47,967 nt of DNA from Brevibacterium sp. (GTDB taxonomy: Bacteria > Actinomycetota > Actinomycetes > Actinomycetales > Brevibacteriaceae). Below, one piece after another: positions 31,926 through 39,343 of the stretch (positions are counted from its first letter, which is position 1; every line of letters begins with the position of its first letter). The position numbers and the translations under genes were made by a program. Below the pieces are notes generated by a model. It ran no database searches. It saw nothing but the letters and a program-made list of their open reading frames with translations, and was not told the DNA's origin. The DNA is taken from NCBI GenBank assembly GCA_030457025.1, contig JAKDSA010000018.1, forward strand, positions 1 through 47,967. Direction: 5' to 3'.

Positions 31926-32928
31926 GAACATCGGCGAGTGCGGCATCCGGATAGGCATAGAGTGCAGGAGACCCGCCGGTATGAACGAAGAGGACTCTGG
32001 TGTCGTCGTCAAACGCGCCCGTGCGGACAAGGTCGATGAGCCCGGCAGCGGTCTTTCCCGTGTAGATCGGGTCCAGGAGGATGCCTTCCTTTCTGGCGAA
32101 GAGTTGGATTGCTGCAGTCATCTCAGGAGTGGGAAGCGAATATCCAGGGCCGACGTATTCGTCGCGGACGGTGACCGCTTCGGCGGGGACGTCACCGAAT
32201 CCGCCGCCGAGCTTGGAGACTGCGTTTGCCAGTTGGAGGATCTTGGCCTCTTGTAGGCGGCTCTCTGCGCGCACGCTGATGCCGGTGACTCGGGCAGAAC
32301 TCTCATTCCCATGGAAACCGGCGACCAGCCCTGCATGCGTGCCGCCTGACCCGCTCGAGCAGACGATGTGGTCGAAGGTCAGGGACTGGTCAAAGGATTG
32401 CTGCATGATCTCCTGCGCACACGCGACGTATCCCAGGGCGCCCAATGCGTTGGACCCTCCTCCCGGCACCACGTAGGGCCTCCGTCCACTTCTTCTCACC
32501 TCATCGGCGGCCTCGGACATTGCCTGCTCCAGATCGGTGCCCCCGGGAACGACGGTGATCCGTTCAGAGCCGAGGAGTTTGAAGAGGAGATTGTTGCCGC
32601 TGGCATCCGAATCGTATGAGCCTGCCACCCTCTCCTCGAGGACCAACCGGCAGCTCAGCCCCTCTTTCACAGCAGCGGCCAATGTCAGGCGGCAGTGATT
32701 GGATTGGACTGCTCCTGTGGTGATGATGGTATCGGCTCCCTGTGCCAGCGCATCGGCGATGAGGAACTCGAGCTTGCGTGTCTTGTTCCCTCCCGAGGCC
32801 AAACCGAGCAGGTCATCGCGTTTGACATAGATGTCGGGTCCGCCGAGGTGTTCGCTGAGGCGAGGAAGCAACTCGATGGGTGTGGTTCCATGTGTGTAGC
32901 GACGGCGTGGGAATTGTGAAAGCTGCAT
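31918..32928 (-). CDS. D-cysteine desulfhydrase / ACC deaminase family PLP enzyme
   Basis: The 336-residue product is a fold-type II PLP enzyme: KRDDLLGLASGGNKTRKLEFL with the PLP lysine (about residue 51), TTGAVQSNHCRLTLAAA, and the phosphate-binding CSSGSGGTHAGLVAG. Members include D-cysteine desulfhydrase, L-cysteate sulfo-lyase and ACC deaminase. The FPRRRYTHGTTPIE start and TGKTAAGL end favour the desulfhydrase/sulfo-lyase branch, but substrate is uncertain. AGGAG precedes the ATG. It follows the NhaC antiporter gene by 19 bp and overlaps the racemase gene, all under one promoter. Confidence 0.85.
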   Translation of the reverse strand: MQLSQFPRRRYTHGTTPIELLPRLSEHLGGPDIYVKRDDLLGLASGGNKTRKLEFLIADALAQGADTIITTGAVQSNHCRLTLAAAVKEGLSCRLVLEERVAGSYDSDASGNNLLFKLLGSERITVVPGGTDLEQAMSEAADEVRRSGRRPYVVPGGGSNALGALGYVACAQEIMQQSFDQSLTFDHIVCSSGSGGTHAGLVAGFHGNESSARVTGISVRAESRLQEAKILQLANAVSKLGGGFGDVPAEAVTVRDEYVGPGYSLPTPEMTAAIQLFARKEGILLDPIYTGKTAAGLIDLVRTGAFDDDTRVLFVHTGGSPALYAYPDAALADVHA

Positions 32929-32947
32929 CGGTATCTCCTAGGTGAGA

Positions 32948-34393
32948 TCAGTGATTGCTTCTGGTGTCGGTATGGGCTGGGCTGTACTTTCTGTTCCATC
33001 CGGTGAGGACGGAGATCACGAGGACGAGGAGGAGCCCCCAGACGTAAGGGTTGAGGAACGCGGCGCCGATGCCCGGAGCGGGAAGCCCGTGCTCAGTGGC
33101 CGCGGCGAGGACGGTGACGTACCAGACGATGACGGCGTTGTGCCAGGGGGGCATGTAGAAGACAGTGTTGGCACTGCAGTCGAGCAGATTCGCCGTTCGA
33201 GCGGGGGCTAACCCGTGGCTCAGACCCAGCGGGCGGGCGAGGGCCGGTCCCACCAAGAGGATCGCGGGGGCATTGGAGCCGAGCGGAATCGTGAACAGGA
33301 TCGTGATGGCGACGATGGTCAATTCGGCGCTGCGCACGCCTCTGGCTGCACGGGCCTGCAGCAAGACGAGGACCTTGCCCATCAGACCGCTGTCGGCGAG
33401 GAGCTGGGCCAGCGCCAGAATGAAGAGGACGAGAACGACGGCCCCGGTGACACCGGAGATACCGTCTTCGATCAGTCCCGTGGAATCGCCTTGGTCAGCA
33501 GGAACGGAGAATATCTGGCCCGGGCGGAGGAGGCCTGTTGCCAGGCCGAGGGCAATGCCGCTCAAAGTCCCCCAGGTCAGCGAGGTGATGATGTGATGTC
33601 CGCGGATTGCCAGGACAATCACCAAGGTGAAGGGAATGAGCATCACGAGGCCCAACGGTGTCGAATTCGGCATGAACTGTTCGCTGGGTTCGGAACCCGA
33701 ACCACCGAAGACCGCAAAGACCACAATGGCGATTCCCGCCGCGGACAGGGCCAACGGCAGACGAGTCTTGACGACCTCGCCCATGCGGGCCTTCTGGGTG
33801 TAGGCCGAGCTGATGGTCGAATCTGAGACTGGTGCTATGTTGTCGCCGAAGGCTCCACCGGCAATGATCGCAATTGCCAGCATCGTAGGGTCTGCACCGA
33901 GATTGACGCCGGCAGGATAGAGGACTGGAACCATGGCGACGACGGTTCCGACGCTGGTGCCGGTTCCTGCTGCGAAGATGCAGGCCAACACGAAGGCGAG
34001 GACGGTGAACGGGCTGCCCTGAAGTCCGGTGGTCAATCCCAGCCACAGCAGCCCTTTGACCAAGCCGCCACCGCTGAGGAGCGAACCGAAGACTCCTGCG
34101 AAGATGAAAGCAGTGATGATCACCGCTCCGGTCTGATCACTGAGCCCGCGGATGATGGATTCGGTGAACTTTCGTTTGGTCGTGCTGAGAACAAGGCCGA
34201 TGACGATCGCTGCCCATCCTCCGACCCAGAATCCGGAAATGGTGGCCCGTTCTGCGAGGGAGAGCCAGACAAGCACTCCCACGAATACTAGAGCCGGAAT
34301 CAATGCGGCGATGGGGCCGCCCCCCATGCCCACCTTTTCATCCGCCGCGGGGTCAGGGAAGCCATTATTGTCCTGTGAAGTTCCTGCGGTCAT
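32948..34393 (-). CDS. NhaC family Na+/H+ antiporter or related organic-acid transporter
   Basis: The 481-residue product has about 11-12 membrane helices and NhaC signatures such as TGTSVGTVVAMVPVLYPAG, IIAGGAFGDNIAPVSDSTISSAYTQ (helix-break region) and LPLALSAAG. NhaC-family members exchange Na+ for H+, and some carry malate/lactate or amino-acid-like substrates. Because it leads an operon of amino-acid enzymes under a GntR regulator, uptake of an amino acid or sulfonate is as likely as pH control. The ATG at 34393 is preceded by AAGGA; an ATG three codons upstream overlaps that site. The promoter and operator are listed. Confidence 0.88.
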   Translation of the reverse strand: MTAGTSQDNNGFPDPAADEKVGMGGGPIAALIPALVFVGVLVWLSLAERATISGFWVGGWAAIVIGLVLSTTKRKFTESIIRGLSDQTGAVIITAFIFAGVFGSLLSGGGLVKGLLWLGLTTGLQGSPFTVLAFVLACIFAAGTGTSVGTVVAMVPVLYPAGVNLGADPTMLAIAIIAGGAFGDNIAPVSDSTISSAYTQKARMGEVVKTRLPLALSAAGIAIVVFAVFGGSGSEPSEQFMPNSTPLGLVMLIPFTLVIVLAIRGHHIITSLTWGTLSGIALGLATGLLRPGQIFSVPADQGDSTGLIEDGISGVTGAVVLVLFILALAQLLADSGLMGKVLVLLQARAARGVRSAELTIVAITILFTIPLGSNAPAILLVGPALARPLGLSHGLAPARTANLLDCSANTVFYMPPWHNAVIVWYVTVLAAATEHGLPAPGIGAAFLNPYVWGLLLVLVISVLTGWNRKYSPAHTDTRSNH

Positions 34394-34412
34394 GGAGCAC
34401 ATCCTTATGCTT

Positions 34413-34445
34413 TCAAATCTAATATGTGATTTGATTTAATTCAAA
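34413..34445. promoter_or_regulatory. Overlapping TCAAA/TTTGA inverted repeats, probable GntR operator
   Basis: TCAAATC-N8-GATTTGA (34413-34434) is a perfect 7-bp inverted repeat. TTTGA-N6-TCAAA (34430-34445) overlaps its right arm and reaches into the -10 box. Together they cover the predicted start of nhaC transcription, the right place for repression by the GntR protein encoded just upstream. Confidence 0.6.
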
Positions 34446-34472
34446 GATACGCATGAGAATGTGCAGAGTCAA
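34444..34472 (-). promoter_or_regulatory. Promoter of the nhaC-desulfhydrase-racemase operon
   Basis: On the minus strand TTGACT (34472-34467) and TATCTT (34449-34444) are separated by exactly 17 bases. This is the best consensus promoter in the window. Transcription should start near 34437. Confidence 0.75.
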
Positions 34473-34493
34473 TGGGTTGGGCAGGCGGGAGAG

Positions 34494-35183
34494 TCAGTCG
34501 GGGGAGTTGCCGTCGCGCCGGGAGAGGTACTCGGCCAAGGAACGACTCGCCTCTCTCACATGTTTCCGGGTGGCCTTTTCGGCGTCTTTGGCGGAGCCGG
34601 ACCGGATTGCCTCGATGATTGCCGAATGCTCGATGAGCGAGGTCTGGACTCGTCCTGGTACACGGGAGGAGACATTGTTTCCAATTCGGACCTGGCCCAG
34701 AAGGTTTTCAGCCAATGCCAGCAATCTGTGATTGCCCGAACTTCGCCAGATAGTCTTGTGGAAGGCGAGATCAAGGTCGCGGTAGGCGGGGATGTCACCT
34801 GCTGCCACCGCATGAGACTGCCTGTCGAGCAGTTCTTCCAAGCTTGTGACGATGGCGTCTCGTGAGCTCAGTTGGGCAACTCGACGAGAGGCTACGCTGT
34901 CGATGACTTCACGGATTTCGTAAATCTCGAGAATATCGTCTCGGCTGAGCTTGGGCACAAAGTATCCGCGATGTTCCAGCGCGACGAGGAGGCCCTGTCT
35001 TTCGAGTGCGGCCAGTGCCGTGCGGATCGGCGTCGGTGACAGGCCGATGGCGTCGGTGATCGGTGCAACGGTGACACGGCTGCCGGGCGGCAGCTCGCCC
35101 GAGAGGATGAGGTCGCGGACATGATCGTAGGCAATCTCAACGTAGCTGTTGCCTCGAACCGGAGACGTATTCTCGGATGACAA
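34494..35183 (-). CDS. GntR family regulator (FCD subfamily)
   Basis: The 229-residue product has an N-terminal winged HTH (YDHVRDLILSGELPPGSRV, LSPTPIRTALAALERQGLL) and a helical FCD domain (YEIREVIDSVASRRVAQL, DLDLAFHKTIWRSSGNHRL, EHSAIIEAI). FCD domains bind a small carboxylate, often with a metal held by Asp and His residues such as those in DLDLAFHKTI and EHSAI. The start is taken at TTG 35183, because AGGAGGAG lies six to seven bases upstream; ATG codons further up (about 35258-35267) lack such a site and encode unrelated sequence. It lies one gene upstream of nhaC and is its likely repressor. Confidence 0.88.
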   Translation of the reverse strand: MSSENTSPVRGNSYVEIAYDHVRDLILSGELPPGSRVTVAPITDAIGLSPTPIRTALAALERQGLLVALEHRGYFVPKLSRDDILEIYEIREVIDSVASRRVAQLSSRDAIVTSLEELLDRQSHAVAAGDIPAYRDLDLAFHKTIWRSSGNHRLLALAENLLGQVRIGNNVSSRVPGRVQTSLIEHSAIIEAIRSGSAKDAEKATRKHVREASRSLAEYLSRRDGNSPD

Positions 35184-35381
35184 ATCCCAACTCCTCCTGC
35201 GGCCGACTGGTGGTGCGTCCGGTGCGGCGCAACAATGTGCTTCACACCTTAGTGACATTCCATTCATAATATAAATCACGTGTCTTCTCGGGTATCGACT
35301 GTGCCCTTGCAATGCGTCCCGAACGCCTTCGGCGTGACTTTGGCACCCTAGCTGGCATCGGTGCGAATGCGAGCCTTCGAA

Positions 35382-35975
35382 TCAGCGGGCAGAGCGGCCA
35401 GTTCCCGAATACCTGGCGTGAGCCGCGGACAGAACCTCGAACAGGCGGCGCCCCTTCAATTCGTATCCCGTGCGCAGAGGGACCGTGCCAGCCATCCATC
35501 CCCGCAGGCCACGTCGCCGGACTGCATCAGGAGTGAGTCGATAGACGACCATCTTGAAGCCGGGCCTGGCAGTCAGCGATTCGAAGGTGACCGTGTCGAT
35601 CTCACTCCAATGCATGAACGTCTGCGACATTGTGCGACCGTGGTGCTGTTCGACGATGCCATCACGTGAGAGAAGGAGGCTGTCATCACGAAGTAGTCGA
35701 GCGGCCAATCCCACCGGCACGATCACGAGGCATCCGACAATACCGACCATCACTGCCACTGTTCTGAGATTGAACACGACCAATGCCCAGTGGGTGCCCT
35801 GCTCGATCCCGCCGCCGACCATCAGCATCAACAGCCAGACAAGAAACAGACCCAAAAGAACGACAGATGGCAGTATTAAGGTGATCGACCTGCGCTTGAG
35901 GCGAATGACCACGGAGCGTCCCGCGTCCAGCCTGCGGATCACATCGGCAGGGGAGAGATTCTCAGTCACAGACAT
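35382..35975 (-). CDS. Two-helix membrane protein with PH-like domain
   Basis: The 197-residue product has a short cytoplasmic start, two membrane helices (about residues 34-56 and 68-93) and a cytoplasmic C-terminal part with the bacterial PH-like pattern LLLSRDGIVEQHHGRTMSQTFMHWSEIDTVTF, TARPGFKMVVYRLTPDA, GTVPLRTGYELKGRRLFEVL. Function is unknown. ATG 35975 is used; ATG 36002 would add nine residues. It is transcribed on its own between the GntR gene and a stretch with a GNAT remnant. Confidence 0.75.
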   Translation of the reverse strand: MSVTENLSPADVIRRLDAGRSVVIRLKRRSITLILPSVVLLGLFLVWLLMLMVGGGIEQGTHWALVVFNLRTVAVMVGIVGCLVIVPVGLAARLLRDDSLLLSRDGIVEQHHGRTMSQTFMHWSEIDTVTFESLTARPGFKMVVYRLTPDAVRRRGLRGWMAGTVPLRTGYELKGRRLFEVLSAAHARYSGTGRSAR

Positions 35976-36002
35976 CACAATAGCGTCAGCCAACGGTGAC
36001 AT

Positions 36003-36325
36003 CGATCAATAGTGTGTCTGCGCGCCTGTTCAGTCATCGCGGCGCAGTCGCCGCATCACGGGCCGGCTGGGGCAGGTGCGACCGATCTCGGTGAAGCCAG
36101 CTCCTTGAAACATGGACAACGTGCCGGTGTGGACCGCGGACTGAGCAGGGGAGTCGCGAACTGCGCGGCTCGACTTCGCCTTCGATCAGCCGATTCGTCT
36201 TCTCGTCCATCTCCCACCGGTACAAGCATGCGCCGCTCACGGTCATCGACCCCGGGAATAATTCGGAGCCGGATCTGGCTGTCCTGAGAGTAAGAGCCAC
36301 TCGACAAGCGACGAAGGAGAAGCAC
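36003..36325. pseudogene. GNAT acetyltransferase remnant in an otherwise gene-free gap
   Basis: On the minus strand, 36030-36137 encodes AVHTGTLSMFQGAGFTEIGR and then TCPSRPVMRRLRRDD before a TGA. The GTLSMFQGAGFTEIGR part is the typical last helix and strand of GNAT acetyltransferases of the MarR-neighbouring type. No upstream half is present in any frame, so this is a tail fragment. The rest of the 323-bp gap shows only the ribosome binding site of the next gene (AAGGAG, six bases before 36326). Confidence 0.6.
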
Positions 36326-37012
36326 ATGTCTGATGCAGACCGCGTAGTCATTCTCGGAGGACACGGCAAGATCGCGCTCATGGCCGCACCCAAGCTGAAG
36401 GACGCCGGGTACTCGGTGGACTCGGTCATTCGCAATCCGGATCAAAGTGTCGATGTGGAGGCCGCGGGCGCGAACCCGGTCGTCCTCGACATCGAAACGG
36501 CCGATACGGACAAGCTCACCGAACTGTTCAATGGGGCAAAGGCGGTTGTCTTCTCCGCCGGTGCTGGTGGCGGCAATCCTGACCGGACCCGCGCTGTGGA
36601 TCTTGAGGCAGCGAAACGCTCCATCGATGCCAGCGTGCAAGCGGGAGTCGATCGCTACGTCATCGTGTCCTATGCCAGTGCGGGCGTCGACCTCGACCGG
36701 GTCGATCCGGAGAGCTCGTTCTACCCTTACGTTGAAGCGAAGCATGGAGCCGATGAGCATTTGCGCGCAAGTTCCCTGAACTACACTATCCTCGGGCCCG
36801 GCGGTCTCACCCTGGAGCCGTCGAAGGGCAGCGTGCTGCTGGCCGATGACTCCGGTGATGTCGACGGCACGACCCCGGACAGTGACACGCGAGTGACCTC
36901 CCGTGAACTCGTCGCCGATGTCATGACACACGTCATCACCAACGGCGCCGCGAAGCGAGAGACGGTGAACTTCTACGACGGTGACACTCCGATCGCCGAA
37001 GCTGTGAAGTAA
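36326..37012 (+). CDS. NAD(P)-binding, NmrA/atypical SDR family protein
   Basis: The 228-residue product has an N-terminal dinucleotide motif VVILGGHGKIALMAAPKL (GxxGxxG type), AVVFSAGAGGGNPDRTRAVDLEAA, RYVIVSYASAGVDL and YVEAKHGADEHLRASSLNYTILGPGGLT, as in atypical SDRs of the YwnB/NmrA kind (SAM-independent, often NADPH-binding). The exact reaction is not known; relatives include stress and redox-sensing proteins. AAGGAG precedes the ATG. A strong bidirectional terminator follows. Confidence 0.9.
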   Translation: MSDADRVVILGGHGKIALMAAPKLKDAGYSVDSVIRNPDQSVDVEAAGANPVVLDIETADTDKLTELFNGAKAVVFSAGAGGGNPDRTRAVDLEAAKRSIDASVQAGVDRYVIVSYASAGVDLDRVDPESSFYPYVEAKHGADEHLRASSLNYTILGPGGLTLEPSKGSVLLADDSGDVDGTTPDSDTRVTSRELVADVMTHVITNGAAKRETVNFYDGDTPIAEAVK

Positions 37013-37045
37013 GACCTCGCGAGACACAGACTTCGCGACACACAG

Positions 37046-37080
37046 ATGGGGAGATCGAACTCAGCGTTCGATCTCCCCAT
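37046..37080. terminator. Bidirectional terminator
   Basis: ATGGGGAGATCGAAC-TCAGC-GTTCGATCTCCCCAT is a perfect 15-bp stem with a 5-nt loop between two convergent genes (stops at 37012 and 37100). There is no long T-run on either strand, but stem length and position fit a shared terminator. Confidence 0.8.
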
Positions 37081-37099
37081 TGTCATGCGCACGAGGTCT

Positions 37100-37744
37100 T
37101 CACCCTCGCTCTTTCCTGTTCCAGAGCTGGTGAGTCAGACCGCTGGATGAGCCGATCGTCTCGATCGTGAAGCGGTCCTCGATGCCGCTGATGCCCTCCC
37201 ACAGCGAAACCCCCGTGCCCAGCGTGATCGGCACGATCGCCACATGCATGAAGTCGATGAGGTCAGCGGCAAGGAACTGGCGAATGGTCGACGGGCCACC
37301 GCCGATGCGCACGTCAAGGCCGTCCGCGGCGTCGACCGCCTGACTCAGGACCGCCTCGGCGGGGGCATCGACGAAATGAAAGCTCGTCCCATTGGGAAAC
37401 TCCATCGACTCCTGCGGGTGGTGAGTCAGGACGAAGCACGGAGTCTTGAACGGCGGCTCCTCGCCCCACCAGCCGCGCCAACCATCATCGGGCCACGGCC
37501 CCTGTTGTGGCCCGAACTTCTTCCGACCCATGATCTCGGCGCCGATGCCCTGACCCCACATCGCGAATAGCGCACGATCCAATGTCACGGGCCCATCGAC
37601 GCCGCCGATCCCCTCGATTCCTCGTCCGTCGAACCAGCCGAACAATGCTTGGGCGCCACCGATCGGCTCGTCGAACGTCACATAGTCACCGGCGGAATAG
37701 CCATCGAGTGAGACGAATTGACTGTGGACGCGTGCTCGAACCAT
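37100..37744 (-). CDS. Dihydrofolate reductase family (RibD C-terminal domain) protein
   Basis: The 214-residue product is a RibD_C/DHFR-like fold: RARVHSQFVSLDGYSAG at the start, GRKKFGPQQGPW, TPCFVLTHHPQESM, DVRIGGGPSTIRQFLAADLIDFMHVAIVPITLGTGVSLWEG. Proteins of this type (YwjB/YyaP-like) bind NADPH and are not the essential folate enzyme. The ATG at 37744 follows GGAG at six bases. It is divergent from the HxlR gene, whose probable operator lies in the shared intergenic region, so it may be a target. Confidence 0.9.
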   Translation of the reverse strand: MVRARVHSQFVSLDGYSAGDYVTFDEPIGGAQALFGWFDGRGIEGIGGVDGPVTLDRALFAMWGQGIGAEIMGRKKFGPQQGPWPDDGWRGWWGEEPPFKTPCFVLTHHPQESMEFPNGTSFHFVDAPAEAVLSQAVDAADGLDVRIGGGPSTIRQFLAADLIDFMHVAIVPITLGTGVSLWEGISGIEDRFTIETIGSSSGLTHQLWNRKERG

Positions 37745-37794
37745 GATCACTCCGATGTGATTGTCAGCGATGATTGAGCCAAGCGTAGAGTATA

Positions 37795-37811
37795 GTGATT
37801 GCTGATTGCAA
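37795..37811. promoter_or_regulatory. Probable HxlR site 1
   Basis: GTGATTGCTGATTGCAA lies between the RibD_C and HxlR genes and overlaps a TATAGT -10 box (37791-37796). Fifteen of 17 bases recur at 38441-38457 before the VOC gene. Confidence 0.55.
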
Positions 37812-37828
37812 CCACTTGGGAGGATGAA

Positions 37829-38323
37829 TTGCGAAGCGAACCGCGCTCGGGCTGTGCGATCAATGCGGCCGTCGAAGTCCTCGGTGATTCCTGGAGCCTC
37901 ATCGTGCTCCGCGACATCGTGTTCGGCAATCGCCGCCATTTCCGCGAACTCCTTACGCTCAACGACGAGTCAATTGCCTCGAATATGCTTTCCAGCCGCC
38001 TGAAGAAACTTGTCGACGATGGGCTGCTGACTCGGGCCGACACGGTTCGCGGTCAAAAGGCCGCCTATTCCCTCACCGAGGCGGGGATCCAAGTCGTGCC
38101 GGTCATGGTCGCACTCGGCACCTGGGGAATGAACCACCGCCCGACCTCTCCCGAGCTGACGGTGAGATCCCGAATTCTCGCTGAGTCGCCAGAGCTGGTC
38201 GGTGACCTCATGGACGAGCTGCGCGAGGCCCACCTCGGCATTACGCTGCCTGAATCGCCTCGGCCACGGGCCTCGGAGCGTCTGCAGGCCGAGTTTGAGG
38301 CTGCTCTCGGGGGCACGTCCTAA
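37829..38323 (+). CDS. HxlR family transcriptional regulator
   Basis: HxlR-type winged-HTH regulators often respond to electrophiles or oxidants. The 164-residue product has SGCAINAAVEVLGDSWSLIVLRDIVFGNRRHFRELL, with the conserved Cys and WSLIVLRD helix, then SSRLKKLVDDGLLTR and YSLTEAG. A C-terminal helical extension (about 60 residues) follows the usual domain. The start is TTG 37829, five bases after GGGAGG; no other in-frame start has such a site. It and the downstream VOC gene share a 17-base upstream element, so it probably controls both. Confidence 0.88.
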   Translation: MRSEPRSGCAINAAVEVLGDSWSLIVLRDIVFGNRRHFRELLTLNDESIASNMLSSRLKKLVDDGLLTRADTVRGQKAAYSLTEAGIQVVPVMVALGTWGMNHRPTSPELTVRSRILAESPELVGDLMDELREAHLGITLPESPRPRASERLQAEFEAALGGTS

Positions 38324-38440
38324 GCCACGTGTGCAGGAAGGGGCGGTCGACTGGCGTACACTGCCGTCCAGATGCTGCCTGCGAGCGAATGGTGATCGCC
38401 CCTCTTGTCGGATTCGCAATTCTGTGGTTGCCTTGAATAA

Positions 38441-38457
38441 GTGATTGCAAATTGCAA
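38441..38457. promoter_or_regulatory. Probable HxlR site 2
   Basis: GTGATTGCAAATTGCAA lies 62 bp upstream of the VOC gene start and matches 15 of 17 bases of site 1. The ATTGCAATTGC extension on its right is partly palindromic. Confidence 0.55.
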
Positions 38458-38502
38458 TTGCTTTGAAGGTTGAATCTATTCACCGATCTCAAAGGAGCGA
38501 TC

Positions 38503-38835
38503 ATGTTCACCGGACTGATGGCCAGCATCACTGTTAAGGATCAGGACCAGGCGCATGATTGGTATACGAAGGTCTTCGAGCGCGAACCCGACGCCACTCC
38601 CATGCCCGGACTGCTCGAATGGCATTTCGGAGGCGAATTCGGGATCCAGGTCTGGGCCGAACCGCAGCGTGCTGGATACTCGACCGCTGTCATCGGTGAG
38701 TCGGACCTCGACGCACTTGCCGCCCGACTGGCAGCCGCCGGCATCGATCGTGGCGGGCCGCAGCTGGGCGGCGGTCAGCGGATTCTGCAGATCGCTGACC
38801 CCGACGGCAATCGAATCGTCTTCTCAGGTAAGTGA
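38503..38835 (+). CDS. VOC family protein
   Basis: The 110-residue product is a single VOC domain: MASITVKDQDQAHDWYTKVFERE, LLEWHFGGEFGIQVW, and LQIADPDGNRIVFSGK at the end, where the usual metal-binding Glu is not obvious. AAAGGAG precedes the ATG at 38503, while the frame extends 11 codons upstream. The SRPBCC gene starts 13 bp after its stop, so they form an operon behind the probable HxlR site. Substrate unknown. Confidence 0.9.
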   Translation: MFTGLMASITVKDQDQAHDWYTKVFEREPDATPMPGLLEWHFGGEFGIQVWAEPQRAGYSTAVIGESDLDALAARLAAAGIDRGGPQLGGGQRILQIADPDGNRIVFSGK

Positions 38836-38848
38836 GGTAAGAGCTCTA

Positions 38849-39343
38849 GTGAATCCCACGACCGACACCATTCGACTGAGTGCGGAGATCACACGTCCCC
38901 GCGGGGGCGTATGGGCGGCCTTCGTCGACACCGAGGCCAGGCAGCAGTGGAGCGCGCCAGCCGGCGAGAGGCTCATCTACGACCGTGATGACTTCCGGAC
39001 CGGAGGCAGTGCGGAATATCGGTGCGGGAGCCCCGAATCGCTCGAGTTCAGTGCGGCCGTTGACTACATCCACGTCGAAGAGGAGGAGTTCGCCGTTCAC
39101 ACCGACACGGTGTGGCACGGAAACGAACTCCTCGCCACGGGCATGATCACCTGGTCCTTCGCTGACGTCCCCGCGGGGACGTCAGTGACGATCGTGAATC
39201 AGGTGGTGTCCTTCGTCGGTGCCGACATGATCGATGGCAGCCGGAAAGGGCACCGAATCGCCCTCGAACAGCTAGGCGCCTTCCTCGCCGGTCCAGGGCA
39301 GGTCGGCTCCAGCGCGACTGACGGTGATGGCCGCCCGACGTGA
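38849..39343 (+). CDS. SRPBCC/AHSA1-like protein
   Basis: The 164-residue product begins TIRLSAEITRPRGGVWAAFVDTEARQQWSAP, which is the typical opening of the SRPBCC (START/Bet v1-like) ligand-binding fold of the AHSA1 family, and ends in the long C-terminal helix GSRKGHRIALEQLGAFL. It starts at GTG 38849 after AAGAG. The last 72 bases overlap the 3' end of the convergent PfkB gene, and its final residues (after about 145) are low complexity, suggesting that its stop codon has shifted downstream. Role unknown; many such proteins lie with VOC genes and bind hydrophobic ligands. Confidence 0.85.
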   Translation: MNPTTDTIRLSAEITRPRGGVWAAFVDTEARQQWSAPAGERLIYDRDDFRTGGSAEYRCGSPESLEFSAAVDYIHVEEEEFAVHTDTVWHGNELLATGMITWSFADVPAGTSVTIVNQVVSFVGADMIDGSRKGHRIALEQLGAFLAGPGQVGSSATDGDGRPT

